The position numbers were made by a program, and so were the translations under genes. Positions 33,714 through 42,929 of a DNA stretch of 64,000 nucleotides are shown here, one piece after another. The stretch spans positions 24,850 to 88,849 of the forward strand of contig NZ_JACJQL010000029.1 in the NCBI RefSeq assembly GCF_014696625.1, written 5' to 3'. The notes under the pieces were generated by a model that worked only from the letters and a program-made list of their open reading frames with translations, was not told the DNA's origin and searched no databases. The stretch is from Nostoc parmelioides FACHB-3921. GTDB taxonomy: Bacteria; Cyanobacteriota; Cyanobacteriia; Cyanobacteriales; Nostocaceae. How positions within the stretch are numbered: the first letter of the stretch is position 1; each line of letters starts with the position of its first letter.

Positions 33714-36293
33714 TTAGTTAACCTTGCGTCGGAAGGTAAATGTTCGCTGCTGACCTGGTGCTACTTGACCAGTCACACTGTTGACATACCGAGTCACATC
33801 AGTATCGACAGTAGTTCCAGTCTGATCACTACCTGAGGTAGTAGCAGGATTACCATTGAAGAATTGGATAGTACCATTGGGGTCAGTAGCTGAACCAATA
33901 ATGTTGCTGGTATCAATCTGACCATTACTATCATTGTCTAATGCCCAGTTATTAGGCGCAGTTACCCCATTTTCATTGATGACAACATTGCTGGCGTTCA
34001 GGATGATGTTACCGTTACCAGATTGTGGCTCAGAGATGTTGCTGTATTGAATCTGGTACTCAATAATGTTCCCAGGTACAGGACTCTTGTCAGTATCGCT
34101 AAGTATGCCATCAGCCCCGGCTACAGGTTGCCCATTTTGATCTAAGATTCTGGAAAGTTTCCGCAGTTTCAGGAAGCCAGTATATACACGGTTAATTGTA
34201 GTATTTTGTACAGCTTCTCCATTTAAGCCAGCAGTCCCATCATCCACAAAGGCTGTCACAGGAACGGGGAAACCTTTATCAATATCTGTAGATAATTGAG
34301 TACCATCAGGTAAGTCAATTTCCACACCGTAGTTGATGTTTGTACCTGGTGCTACACTAGGAATAGTGATGTATTCACTTGTGAGATTAATGGTGGATTG
34401 ATCACCTGTTGTAGCCGGATTGCGATCTAGATCAAAAAGGAACTCAGATCCAGTCCAGACATAGGATCTAGATTCGGAACCATAAGTAATTGTAACTAAA
34501 GTACCAACAGGTAAATCAGCATTGTTTCCAGCCGGTGTATTACTTGCCGGTGGGATGGGTACTAAAGAGTAGTCACTAGCAGCGCTACCGCTATTTCTGA
34601 TAGTGTTGGTAAAGGCTACAGGTTGTGGATTTAGTGTAGAGTTTGGTTGTGTGCCGAAAGGTACTAAAGAAGATTTGTTAGTGAAGTCATCGTTTGTACC
34701 ACCAGAGGGGCCGATAGCATTAGGAGCATTGACTGGGCCATTGAGAACGGCTGAAGCCACAGGAACTTCTAGCGTGAAGATGTTGGCTTCACCACCTGTA
34801 CCTACACCAGTGTTATCGTTATTACCGTCAACTCCTGTTTCTGGAGCAGATGGATTATCAACGAAACCATCATCAACACTGGTATCAGGTAAACTATCAG
34901 GCACACCATCAGGGGTAGTGCCAGTATCTGTACCTGGCGGTGGTGTCATATTGCCTACTTGTCCATCGAAGTTACTGGGGTTTTGGTCGCCAGACTCATC
35001 ATAGACAGGGAAGTTATTCCCAGGGGTTTGACCAAACAACTGAGCAATGTTGGCAACATTTAAAGATGTGCCGGCAAAGCTGGATTCAACTCTTAAATTA
35101 ATAGTAAAACCATTAACTGTTTGATTGGGTGCAACAGATGTAACTGTAGCCGGGTTGTTGATAAAACCAACGCGGGTGACTGTACTTAAGTTTGCTGGCG
35201 CTGTTGTCGTCCACGCCGCAGCATTAGCATCTGTTGTAATTGGTGATGTCGTATATACGGCTGTCCATCCGTTGGGAGCTGTTACGGATACCAAGTCTGT
35301 GCCTGTAGGAATGGCATCGGAAACTAAGATGTGCGAGACATTAGGTATTCCATCAAGGTTAATACCCCTACCTTCCAAGGCTGCTGGAGTGATACCCTGT
35401 CCTGTGGGGTCATTACCTTCAACTCGCAAACTCAGACCATAACTAAGTGTGTCATCTGTAATGGAATTAGTTGTTCCCGCATTGCTGTAAGCAGTACGTG
35501 TCTTGAGAACTGTGGCTAAAGAGTAGGTTTTAACGCCTCCACCTACTTGAACATCAATAGATGTATCACTAGCTTCTCTAGTGCCGTTAACAGGAGCGCC
35601 ATCAACTTCATCCGTCACACTACTATTGAGGTTATCTACAGTATAAACGTCACCACCATCAGGACTACGCAAGACGTTTTGAGCATTGGCTGGGGTATTA
35701 CCTAACCTAACCGTAATGATGTCACCGCTTTGAGCGCCTGGCTGTACAGTAACAGGGACTCTAACTAATACCTGACCGCCGACAGCAATGTTGGGAACAA
35801 TGGCCTCAGAACCAGTGATGTTAACCCAAGTTACGCCGTTGTCAGTACTATATTGCAGATTATTGAGTGTACCGTTGTTTGGTAATGTCCCGGAAACTGT
35901 GGCAGGCCCTGTTGTTGTTGCCAAGTTGGGTATACGGAACTGGGTGGGGTCGTTACCGACGTTGGTGATGGTGTAATTGAAGATTAAGAGATCATTTTCT
36001 TCAATCGTACCGCCGTCATCGTCCACTAAACCTGTGTAGTCTACTGTAATACCTGCAACTTCTGCCACTGTTACTGTGACAGTGTTGGAAGTTGTATTCA
36101 GGGGTACGTTGGGATTGTTGGGGTCTTCGTAAGTAGCAGTTGCTTCGTTGGTGATAGATTGACCCGCCTTAGTTCCTTCTGCTAGTGCAGGCGTAGTAAA
36201 TGGGAAAATGCCGCTTGCTAAAAATGCTGTGGCGACTAAAGCACGGTAAATTCGTGACTTCCCAGTCTTGTGAGCTTTTTTGTGGAAATTCAT
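33714..36293 (-). CDS. Large secreted DUF11-type surface protein (gene 1 of the surface cluster)
   Basis: An 859-residue protein with a long basic signal peptide (about 1-39, ending TPALA). The mature part opens AGQSITNEATATYEDPNN, a motif echoed in gene 3, followed by DUF11-like units (about 85-150, LLIFNYTITNVGNDPTQF; about 740-800, GNIIEYQIQYSNIS). The composition is very low in Cys and Lys and rich in Thr, Asn, Pro, Asp and Gly. It is the first gene of the cluster and reads away from thrC; the 540 bp upstream should carry the cluster promoter. Its role is unknown: a surface filament, matrix or S-layer-like part is possible. Confidence 0.78.
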   Translation of the reverse strand: MNFHKKAHKTGKSRIYRALVATAFLASGIFPFTTPALAEGTKAGQSITNEATATYEDPNNPNVPLNTTSNTVTVTVAEVAGITVDYTGLVDDDGGTIEENDLLIFNYTITNVGNDPTQFRIPNLATTTGPATVSGTLPNNGTLNNLQYSTDNGVTWVNITGSEAIVPNIAVGGQVLVRVPVTVQPGAQSGDIITVRLGNTPANAQNVLRSPDGGDVYTVDNLNSSVTDEVDGAPVNGTREASDTSIDVQVGGGVKTYSLATVLKTRTAYSNAGTTNSITDDTLSYGLSLRVEGNDPTGQGITPAALEGRGINLDGIPNVSHILVSDAIPTGTDLVSVTAPNGWTAVYTTSPITTDANAAAWTTTAPANLSTVTRVGFINNPATVTSVAPNQTVNGFTINLRVESSFAGTSLNVANIAQLFGQTPGNNFPVYDESGDQNPSNFDGQVGNMTPPPGTDTGTTPDGVPDSLPDTSVDDGFVDNPSAPETGVDGNNDNTGVGTGGEANIFTLEVPVASAVLNGPVNAPNAIGPSGGTNDDFTNKSSLVPFGTQPNSTLNPQPVAFTNTIRNSGSAASDYSLVPIPPASNTPAGNNADLPVGTLVTITYGSESRSYVWTGSEFLFDLDRNPATTGDQSTINLTSEYITIPSVAPGTNINYGVEIDLPDGTQLSTDIDKGFPVPVTAFVDDGTAGLNGEAVQNTTINRVYTGFLKLRKLSRILDQNGQPVAGADGILSDTDKSPVPGNIIEYQIQYSNISEPQSGNGNIILNASNVVINENGVTAPNNWALDNDSNGQIDTSNIIGSATDPNGTIQFFNGNPATTSGSDQTGTTVDTDVTRYVNSVTGQVAPGQQRTFTFRRKVN

Positions 36294-36894
36294 TTGGTGT
36301 GGTTACTTGGGTAGAGTGCTGCCTGGTGAATGTCGAGAAAAAATGAATGGAAAATACGCCTGATACAAGAAAATAAAAGCTGTAATAAAAATTACGCCTT
36401 TTCTGAGACAAACGAACTAATCTTAGAGTAATAAAGATTACCGAAATCTTTCTAGTCTAGTTCCTATAAGAAAGTATGTTTACAGATGTAAACGGAAGTC
36501 TTCTGTAGGGCGTTAACTGTAACTAGTTCTACTTAAATTTAGTTCTGTTGAGTGAATTAGAGTTGGCTGAAGGCCGCAGAGCGATCGCTCAATATTAAAA
36601 ACTTAAGACAATAACCTCAGGTTTTAAAACAGTTGAAATACTGGTATTAAATAATATAAATTTCCGGAATCTAGTTTTTTACTTAAGTAATTACGGAATA
36701 ATATTTACGTATTTATAGCTAGTTTAAAGGTTTTACAAAAGTAATATTTTTAACTTAATAAGGACATTGCTGGCTTTTTCAGAATATAAGTTCGAAGAAA
36801 ATACCCGATAATTTTTATCGGGTATGTTTGACTAGTGTTTTTACCCGTGTTACTATCAACGGCAGTTGACGGACAAACAGGGAAAGCTAGTTAT
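36294..36894. other. ~600-bp divergent region between the surface cluster and thrC
   Basis: AT-rich without a gene. It must contain the promoters of the surface cluster (minus) and thrC (plus). The one clear structure is the hairpin at 36801-36825. Confidence 0.55.
36801..36825. promoter_or_regulatory. Perfect 11-bp hairpin upstream of thrC
   Basis: ATACCCGATAA (36801-36811) and TTATCGGGTAT (36815-36825) around TTT. It lies 69 bp before the thrC ATG. It could be an operator, a leader structure or a transcription stop; the bases after it (gtttgac) are not a T-run. Confidence 0.55.
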
Positions 36895-38199
36895 ATGACG
36901 CAGGCAACATCTACACCCACCCAAACAACCAATGCCACCCTTTCAGCTTTGAAGTGTAAGGAATGTGGCGCAGAATATGAACTGAAAGCGATTCACGTGT
37001 GTGAGTATTGCTTTGGGCCGTTGGAAGTGAAGTATGACTACAATGCCTTGCGTCTCTCTGTTACCCGCGAAAAAATTCAAGCAGGCCCCAACTCAATTTG
37101 GCGTTATCGCCCCTTTCTGCCCGTCACAACTGACAATGTAATTGATGTGGGAACAGGTATGACTCCCCTGGTGCGTTCCCATCGTCTCGCCCGTCGCCTG
37201 GGTCTAAACAAGCTTTACATCAAAAACGATGCGGTGAATATGCCCACCCTCAGCTTTAAGGATCGGGTGGTGTCCGTCGCCCTGTCTCGTGCTAGAGAGT
37301 TGGGATTCACTACAGTTTCTTGCGCTAGCACGGGTAACTTAGCAAATTCTACAGCTGCGATCGCAGCTCATGCCGGTTTAGATTGCTGCGTGTTCATCCC
37401 CGCAGACTTAGAAGCTGGGAAAATTCTGGGTAGCTTAATCTACAGTCCTACCCTCATGGCTGTGAAAGGTAACTACGACCAAGTAAATCGCCTCTGCTCG
37501 GAAGTAGCTAATACACATGGTTGGGGCTTTGTCAATATTAACTTGCGCCCTTACTATTCTGAAGGTTCCAAAACTTTGGGCTTTGAAGTTGCCGAACAAC
37601 TAGGCTGGGAACTACCTGATCATGTTGTTGCGCCTTTGGCTTCTGGTTCATTGTTCACCAAAATCTATAAAGGCTTCCAAGAGTTTGTGGAAGTTGGTTT
37701 AGTAGAAGGTAAGAAAGTCCGCTTTAGTGGCGCACAGGCGGAAGGTTGTTCACCCATTGCCCAAGCCTTTAAAGAAGACAGAGACTTTATTAAACCCGTG
37801 AAACCGAATACAATTGCTAAATCAATTGCGATCGGTAATCCAGCAGACGGTGTTTATGCTGTTGATATCGCCAAGAAAACTGGCGGTAATATTGAATCAG
37901 TGAATGATGCAGAAATTATCGAAGGCATCAAGCTACTGGCAGAAACCGAAGGCATATTTACAGAAACAGCTGGTGGTACAACTGTGGCTGTGCTGAAAAA
38001 ATTGGTAGAAGCTGGCAAAATTGATCCAGACGAAACCACCGTAGTTTACATCACTGGCAATGGTTTGAAAACCCAAGAAGCCGTACAAGGCTACGTTGGC
38101 GAACCTTTGACAATTGATGCAAAACTCGATAGTTTTGAGCGTGCTTTAGAGCGTTCTCGTACCCTCGACCGCTTAGAATGGCAACAAGTCCTCGTTTAG
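36895..38199 (+). CDS. thrC: Threonine synthase
   Basis: A 434-residue PLP enzyme from ATG 36895 (MTQATSTPTQTT); a GTG at 36835 would add 20 residues without family support. A zinc-ribbon-like start has C21, C24, C36 and C39 (CKECGAEYE, CEYCF). The PLP lysine is in LSFKDRVVSVAL, the substrate loop in CASTGNLANS. It converts O-phosphohomoserine to threonine, the last step of the pathway. A sulfur-carrier-like gene follows 73 bp later and a threonine aldolase beyond that, so several enzymes around threonine lie together. Confidence 0.93.
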   Translation: MTQATSTPTQTTNATLSALKCKECGAEYELKAIHVCEYCFGPLEVKYDYNALRLSVTREKIQAGPNSIWRYRPFLPVTTDNVIDVGTGMTPLVRSHRLARRLGLNKLYIKNDAVNMPTLSFKDRVVSVALSRARELGFTTVSCASTGNLANSTAAIAAHAGLDCCVFIPADLEAGKILGSLIYSPTLMAVKGNYDQVNRLCSEVANTHGWGFVNINLRPYYSEGSKTLGFEVAEQLGWELPDHVVAPLASGSLFTKIYKGFQEFVEVGLVEGKKVRFSGAQAEGCSPIAQAFKEDRDFIKPVKPNTIAKSIAIGNPADGVYAVDIAKKTGGNIESVNDAEIIEGIKLLAETEGIFTETAGGTTVAVLKKLVEAGKIDPDETTVVYITGNGLKTQEAVQGYVGEPLTIDAKLDSFERALERSRTLDRLEWQQVLV

Positions 38200-38207
38200 T
38201 AATTAGT

Positions 38208-38240
38208 CAGTGGTCATTAGCAACTAACAACTGACCACTG
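38208..38240. repeat. Hairpin between thrC and the sulfur-carrier gene
   Basis: CAGTGGTCA (38208-38216) pairs with TGACCACTG (38232-38240). It belongs to the GTCAGTG-type heptamer repeats and has no T-run, so it need not end transcription. Confidence 0.6.
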
Positions 38241-38272
38241 TCAACCGTCAACTGACCAATAATTAATTAACT

Positions 38273-38548
38273 ATGGCTGTAAAAGTTTTAGTCCCCACCG
38301 CTCTGCAAAATTTCACAAATAATCAAGCTGCTTTAGAATCTAGTGGTAGCAGTATTGCAGAACTCCTAGATTCTTTAGAAAAAAGCTTTCCCGGTATTAA
38401 AGCGCGGTTGTGCGATGACAATGGACAGCCACGACGCTTTTTGAATTTATATGTCAACAGCGAAGATATCCGCTTTTTGGATGGGACAGCTACACCTTTG
38501 AAAGATGGTGATGAAGTCAGTATCGTCCCTGCTGTAGCGGGTGGTTGA
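38273..38548 (+). CDS. MoaD/ThiS-family sulfur-carrier protein
   Basis: A 91-residue protein with a beta-grasp fold pattern and the C-terminal di-glycine (PAVAGG) that is thiocarboxylated in this family. MoaD and ThiS serve molybdopterin and thiamine synthesis; the CysO branch carries sulfur for amino-acid synthesis. No moaE, thiG or CysM-type gene is adjacent; instead it follows thrC at 73 bp on the same strand, and a Rho-independent terminator comes after it, which suggests a two-gene transcript with threonine synthase. Its sulfur acceptor here is unknown. Confidence 0.85.
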   Translation: MAVKVLVPTALQNFTNNQAALESSGSSIAELLDSLEKSFPGIKARLCDDNGQPRRFLNLYVNSEDIRFLDGTATPLKDGDEVSIVPAVAGG

Positions 38549-38598
38549 TTTAGGAAAATATTTTAGCTAGAAATTTTGCAGAAAATTTATCTGCTGTC

Positions 38599-38631
38599 AG
38601 CATGAGTAGTCACTTTTACTCATGCTTTTTA
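38599..38631 (+). terminator. Rho-independent terminator of the thrC/sulfur-carrier unit
   Basis: AGCATGAGTA (38599-38608) and TACTCATGCT (38617-38626) form a perfect 10-bp stem followed by TTTT, 51 bp after the sulfur-carrier stop. Confidence 0.85.
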
Positions 38632-38675
38632 TATATAGAATCAGGAACTTCCAACTAAAAAAAACATCCAAAATG

Positions 38676-38738
38676 TAGGGTACGTCAGTATGAATAATTT
38701 CTGAGTATCTTGAGGTTTTATCCCACTGACACACCCTA
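38676..38738. repeat. Hairpin element, copy 3 of the TAGGGTGCGTCAG family
   Basis: Arms TAGGGTACGTCAG (38676-38688) and CTGACACACCCTA (38726-38738), spacer with ATGAATAATTTCTGA as in copy 1. It lies between a terminator and the threonine aldolase gene. The flanking word GGTATTCCCTAAG after it resembles the flank of copy 2. Confidence 0.8.
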
Positions 38739-38875
38739 CTGAACTATTAATTTCCGATAGTTTATTTTTTGGTATTCCCTAAGCAATTCCTCATTAAATC
38801 TGTGCTTTATCTAGATGAAAACTGCTATAACTAACTATTCTCATCCAAAATTTTTAGTGATCTAATTTTATACAA

Positions 38876-39916
38876 ATGATTAATAGTAACTTAGAACAGT
38901 TTGCCAGTGACAATTACGCTGGTATTTGTCCAGAAGCAATGGACTACATGATTAAAGCTAATCAAGGTAGTGCGCCAGCTTATGGAAATGATGAATGGAC
39001 GCAAAAAGCAACTGACTATTTTCGAGAACTTTTTGAAATTGATTGCGAGGTATTTTTTACTTTTAACGGTACAGCCGCAAATTCATTATCCTTGGCTGCA
39101 CTTTGTCAGTCATATCACAGCGTGATTTGTCATGAAACAGCACATATAGAAACAGATGAATGTGGCGCACCAGAGTTTGCTTCTAATGGTTCTAAGCTGT
39201 TACTCGCTAAAGGCGAAAATGGTAAGTTAACACCACAGGAGATAGAGTCTGTAATCACGAAACGGGCTGATATTCATTATCCTAAACCAAAAGTTATTAG
39301 TATTACTCAAGCTACAGAATTAGGAACTTTGTATTCTATAGAAGAACTTTTAGATATTAAAAAAGTTGCCCACAAGTATCAATTAAAAATTCATATGGAC
39401 GGCGCGCGCTTTGCCAATGCAGTCGCAGCTATGAATCAAAGTCCGGCAGAGATGAGTTGGAAAAGTGGCGTAGATGTATTGTGTTTTTGTGGGACAAAAA
39501 ATGGTATGGCATTAGGGGAAGCAATTATATTTTTTAACCGAGCCTTGGCAGAAGACTTTGATTATCGTTGTAAACAAGCAGGACAATTAGCATCAAAAAT
39601 GCGGTTTATTTCTGCGCCGTGGTTAGGTTTGTTAGAAACCGACGCGTGGTTAAAAAATGCTCAACACGCGAATCAATGTGCAGCTTATTTAGAGAATGAA
39701 TTGTTAAAGATAGAAGGTGTGGAAATTATGTTTCCCCGTGAAGCGAATGCAGTTTTTGTCAAACTACCAGAGCAAGTTATTAATGCCTTAAAAGCAAAAA
39801 ATTGGCTATTTTATACTTTCATAGGGGTGGGTGGTGTACGCTTTATGTGTTCTTGGAATACCACCAAAGGCAGAATTGATGAATTGGTTGGAGATATTAA
39901 AACAGGATTGGGCTAA
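38876..39916 (+). CDS. Low-specificity L-threonine aldolase
   Basis: A 346-residue PLP enzyme of the beta-eliminating lyase/threonine aldolase group. Visible features are FASDNYAGICPEAM at the start, TFNGTAANSLSL, the His in CHETAHIETDECGAPE, the aspartate in IHMDGARFANAV, and the PLP lysine in CFCGTKNGMALGEA. It cleaves threonine (or allo-threonine) to glycine and acetaldehyde. It lies 327 bp beyond the thrC/sulfur-carrier unit, behind that unit's terminator, so it is probably transcribed separately. Confidence 0.88.
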   Translation: MINSNLEQFASDNYAGICPEAMDYMIKANQGSAPAYGNDEWTQKATDYFRELFEIDCEVFFTFNGTAANSLSLAALCQSYHSVICHETAHIETDECGAPEFASNGSKLLLAKGENGKLTPQEIESVITKRADIHYPKPKVISITQATELGTLYSIEELLDIKKVAHKYQLKIHMDGARFANAVAAMNQSPAEMSWKSGVDVLCFCGTKNGMALGEAIIFFNRALAEDFDYRCKQAGQLASKMRFISAPWLGLLETDAWLKNAQHANQCAAYLENELLKIEGVEIMFPREANAVFVKLPEQVINALKAKNWLFYTFIGVGGVRFMCSWNTTKGRIDELVGDIKTGLG

Positions 39917-40128
39917 ATTGTGGCGACTAGTAGCAGTTAATTGATCAATGAAAATAAGTAATACAAATACATAAGATTTTTCGACTACTGTGTATTGATT
40001 ATTCTCTATTTATCTCATGACTAAATAACTAATAACTATTGACTGGCTATCCTATGTCAAAATGAAGGTAATTTATTACCTAAAGGTAAGCGATCGCTCT
40101 ACAAGCTAGACAAAGGATAACCTGAGCA

Positions 40129-40758
40129 ATGGCAGATCCAACCAATCAAAATCAACCGGGAGACGCAGTTCCCAGCACTGTTGACCAGAAAGCCCCCACT
40201 GTCGCTGAAGAAAACGCCCCCAGCACTAGCGAACCAGTAGCGACAAACCTTCCTACTGCCAACACGCCAGACCCCCAAGCAGCGAACCCGAAGACTAACC
40301 CCAATGCTGCTACACCAACTGCTGCACCGCCCAAGGAAGAAAAACCAGCCGCAGCCGCTAAAGCTGCGAAGAAAGAGAAAGCCCCATCTGTAGAAGACAA
40401 GCCATTTGTAGAGTTCATGGAGCAAGACTACTTGCCGGCTTTGCAAAAGGCAATTACTGCGGAAGGAGTGAAAGATTTACAGCTTTCTTTTGCCAAGCAA
40501 AAGCTACCCATTGCTGGTTTGTCATCGGCGGAAGAATACTGGCAAGTAATTGGTAGTTGGCAAAACGGTCAGCGCCAGTTTAATGTGTATTTCCCTGATG
40601 AAGATATCCAGGGCAAAAAAGGTTTTTCTTGCAATGAAGGCAGAAGACCAAGCACCCTAGAGTCATTTTTAATCGATGAGCGCAAAATTACACTGGATAT
40701 GTTGGTATCTCGTCTGGTGTATCGCTTAAACGGTCAGAAGTGGCTGGGGAGAAACTAG
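40129..40758 (+). CDS. DUF2996-like cyanobacterial protein with a disordered Pro/Ala-rich N-terminus
   Basis: A 209-residue soluble protein. Residues 1-85 are low-complexity (Pro, Ala, Thr, Asn, Lys; for example AAAAKAAKKEKAPS) and likely unstructured. A compact domain follows (about 88-205, FVEFMEQDYLPALQKAITAE, later YWQVIGSWQNGQRQFNVYF) that resembles the cyanobacterial/plastid DUF2996 family. Function is unknown to me. The ATG at 40129 has AAGGA at a long spacing. A long hairpin lies between it and the convergent TM2 gene. Confidence 0.65.
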   Translation: MADPTNQNQPGDAVPSTVDQKAPTVAEENAPSTSEPVATNLPTANTPDPQAANPKTNPNAATPTAAPPKEEKPAAAAKAAKKEKAPSVEDKPFVEFMEQDYLPALQKAITAEGVKDLQLSFAKQKLPIAGLSSAEEYWQVIGSWQNGQRQFNVYFPDEDIQGKKGFSCNEGRRPSTLESFLIDERKITLDMLVSRLVYRLNGQKWLGRN

Positions 40759-40765
40759 TTTTTTT

Positions 40766-40798
40766 AGATTCCCGACTTCTTGAAGAAGTTGGGAATCT
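40766..40798. repeat. Long hairpin between convergent genes
   Basis: AGATTCCCGACTTCT pairs with AGAAGTTGGGAATCT (one G-T pair), a stem of about 15 bp. A T-run precedes rather than follows it on the plus strand, so it is not a textbook terminator in either direction, but its position between two convergent stops suits a transcription end. Confidence 0.6.
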
Positions 40799-40803
40799 GA
40801 GTC

Positions 40804-41298
40804 CTAGTTAAGTTCATAAAAGTGATAGGTGACGGCTCCAGTAATGGGGTCGTTGTCTATTTTGACGTAACCTGATTTCAGCATTTCCTTGAGTGTGGCT
40901 TCTACTTCTGTAAAGCTGGCTCCCGTGGCTTTGACTCCTTGAGTAACAGTTAAACTACCGCCTTTGGTTTCTGCGGCTTCAATGAGTTTGACTATCAGTT
41001 GGTCTTTGGTTAAACGCTGGGTTTGGGATGTAGTGATTGGCTGATTTAGGGGTACACCTAAGGGAGACACACCAGCTTTCAGCCTCAGTTGCTGTTCATA
41101 TTCATCAACCATACCAGGCATAAGAAACAAATCCACAAACTGCCCGATGCCAAATACGCCCCCTGTGCATAGCCACAACAAACCAGTGCCAATTTTGCCG
41201 TTGTAGAGCCGATGTAGTCCTCCTAAACCAAGAAACCAGGCCGCACTCAAAATGTAAGAGACAAGCACACGGTCTTTCTGCTGATGATTAACAGTCAT
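40804..41298 (-). CDS. TM2-domain membrane protein
   Basis: A 164-residue protein. The N-terminal part (about 10-60) carries two membrane helices with LGLGGLHRLYNGKIGTGLLW and GIGQFVDLFLMPG between and after, the TM2-domain signature. The C-terminal part (about 95-164) looks like a small winged-helix-like soluble domain (KDQLIVKLIEAAETKGG). TM2 proteins are widespread with no agreed function. It stands alone, convergent with the DUF2996-like gene and divergent from acsF. Confidence 0.78.
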   Translation of the reverse strand: MTVNHQQKDRVLVSYILSAAWFLGLGGLHRLYNGKIGTGLLWLCTGGVFGIGQFVDLFLMPGMVDEYEQQLRLKAGVSPLGVPLNQPITTSQTQRLTKDQLIVKLIEAAETKGGSLTVTQGVKATGASFTEVEATLKEMLKSGYVKIDNDPITGAVTYHFYELN

Positions 41299-41731
41299 GT
41301 TGTGGTTAACCCCTTGGATTTACGCTTGTTTTCTGGGATGGTGTTCCGTTGCTGTTTTGTTTGAGAGCTGCATATCAGCTACGCTGGGAAAAATGCGATC
41401 GCCTGATGCACAGAAATATTTGATAATTCTACTAACTCAATTGTAGTTAAGTACCCCCACTCGCGTTTGTTACCTCCTCTGGCAAAGGCTCAAAGCGAAT
41501 GCTAAGAGTGGCTATTTGCCCGATACGTTAACCACTAATTTCCCCAAATCGATTCCGCAAATGTTGAACTATTGTTGCAACTCTTAACGTTTTGCCTACC
41601 AGTTTACCTCTGCACCTTGGTAGACTGAATTTTATACAAACTAATTATTGTCGGCTGTTGCGCTTTGTGAGAGCCTAAACTTGGTTCTTCGGGTGTACTC
41701 AAGATAATCAAGACAAAAGAGCAATTAGGAC
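41299..41731. other. 433-bp divergent region upstream of acsF
   Basis: No gene seen. It holds one HIP1 site and unstructured sequence, and presumably the acsF promoter. No NtcA-type GTA-N8-TAC site was found by eye. Confidence 0.5.
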
Positions 41732-42808
41732 ATGGTAGATTCCCTAAAAAAACCAGGCTTTGAAGAAATCCGTCCGGGCGTTAAAGTCCCGGCAAAAGAA
41801 ACTCTGTTAACACCCCGGTTTTATACCACTGATTTTGATGAGATGGCACGGATGGACATCTCCGTCAATGAAGACGAGTTACTAGCCATTCTGGAAGAAT
41901 TCCGGACTGACTATAACCGCCATCACTTTGTTCGGGATGCCGAGTTTGAAAAATCCTGGGATCACATTGACGGGGATACTCGCCGCTTGTTCGTAGAATT
42001 TCTCGAACGGTCTTGTACAGCAGAATTCTCCGGCTTTTTGCTTTACAAAGAACTCGGTCGCCGTTTGAAAGACAAAAGCCCAGTTTTGGCAGAGTGCTTT
42101 AACCTCATGTCACGGGATGAAGCGCGTCATGCAGGCTTTTTGAACAAAGCGATGTCAGACTTTAACCTGTCTCTTGACTTAGGGTTTTTAACTAAGAGCC
42201 GTAACTATACCTTCTTTAAGCCAAAATTCATTTTCTACGCTACCTACCTTTCCGAAAAGATTGGTTACTGGCGCTATATCACCATTTATCGTCACTTGGA
42301 AGCACATCCAGAAGACAGAATTTATCCAATTTTCCGGTTCTTTGAGAACTGGTGTCAGGATGAAAACCGTCACGGAGATTTCTTTGATGCCATCATGAAG
42401 TCTCAGCCACAAATGTTGAACGACTGGAAGGCGAAACTGTGGAGCCGTTTCTTCCTGTTGTCGGTGTTTGCAACGATGTATCTCAATGATATTCAACGTA
42501 AAGACTTCTACGCTTCCATCGGTTTAGATGCACGGGATTACGACATCTATGTGATTAAGAAGACCAACGAAACCGCAGGTAGAGTCTTCCCAGTAATTCT
42601 GGATGTGGATAGCCCAGAATTTTACGAACGCTTGGATATATGTGTTGAGAATAGCGAAAAATTGAGTGCGATCGCTAGCTCTAATACTCCTAAGTTCCTG
42701 CAATTCTTCCAGAAATTACCAGTATTAGCCTCTACTGGCTGGCAATTATTACGCCTGTACTTAATGAAACCAATTGATGCTGTTTCTGCCCAAGGCGCAG
42801 CGCGTTAA
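41732..42808 (+). CDS. acsF: Mg-protoporphyrin IX monomethyl ester oxidative cyclase, aerobic
   Basis: A 358-residue diiron enzyme. The ExxH metal motifs are MSRDEARHAGF and WCQDENRHGDF, with further carboxylates in FLERSCTAEFSGF. The N-terminal KKPGFEEIRPGVKVPAKET and overall length fit cyanobacterial AcsF/ChlA. It forms the isocyclic ring of protochlorophyllide using oxygen, an essential step of chlorophyll synthesis at the membrane surface. It stands alone and is closed by a clear terminator at 42833-42867. The gene has a weak ribosome-binding site (AGGA only 2-3 bases from ATG). Confidence 0.96.
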   Translation: MVDSLKKPGFEEIRPGVKVPAKETLLTPRFYTTDFDEMARMDISVNEDELLAILEEFRTDYNRHHFVRDAEFEKSWDHIDGDTRRLFVEFLERSCTAEFSGFLLYKELGRRLKDKSPVLAECFNLMSRDEARHAGFLNKAMSDFNLSLDLGFLTKSRNYTFFKPKFIFYATYLSEKIGYWRYITIYRHLEAHPEDRIYPIFRFFENWCQDENRHGDFFDAIMKSQPQMLNDWKAKLWSRFFLLSVFATMYLNDIQRKDFYASIGLDARDYDIYVIKKTNETAGRVFPVILDVDSPEFYERLDICVENSEKLSAIASSNTPKFLQFFQKLPVLASTGWQLLRLYLMKPIDAVSAQGAAR

Positions 42809-42832
42809 GTTGTAACATTTTTTTCAATGCTC

Positions 42833-42867
42833 AAGTGGTTCTGTTTTACACAGAGCCACTTTTTTTA
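42833..42867 (+). terminator. Rho-independent terminator of acsF
   Basis: AAGTGGTTCTGT and ACAGAGCCACTT (one G-T pair) form a 12-bp stem around TTTAC, followed by TTTTTTT. Confidence 0.85.
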
Positions 42868-42929
42868 TTGCGCTCCTCTGCGGGACGCTTTGCGTTAAGC
42901 GGAGTTATGCCGAAGGCTTTATGTGTGTT

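Noticed and set aside
40766..40798. Hairpin as a Rho-independent terminator
   Set aside because: The T-run is on the wrong side; kept only as an inverted repeat between convergent genes.
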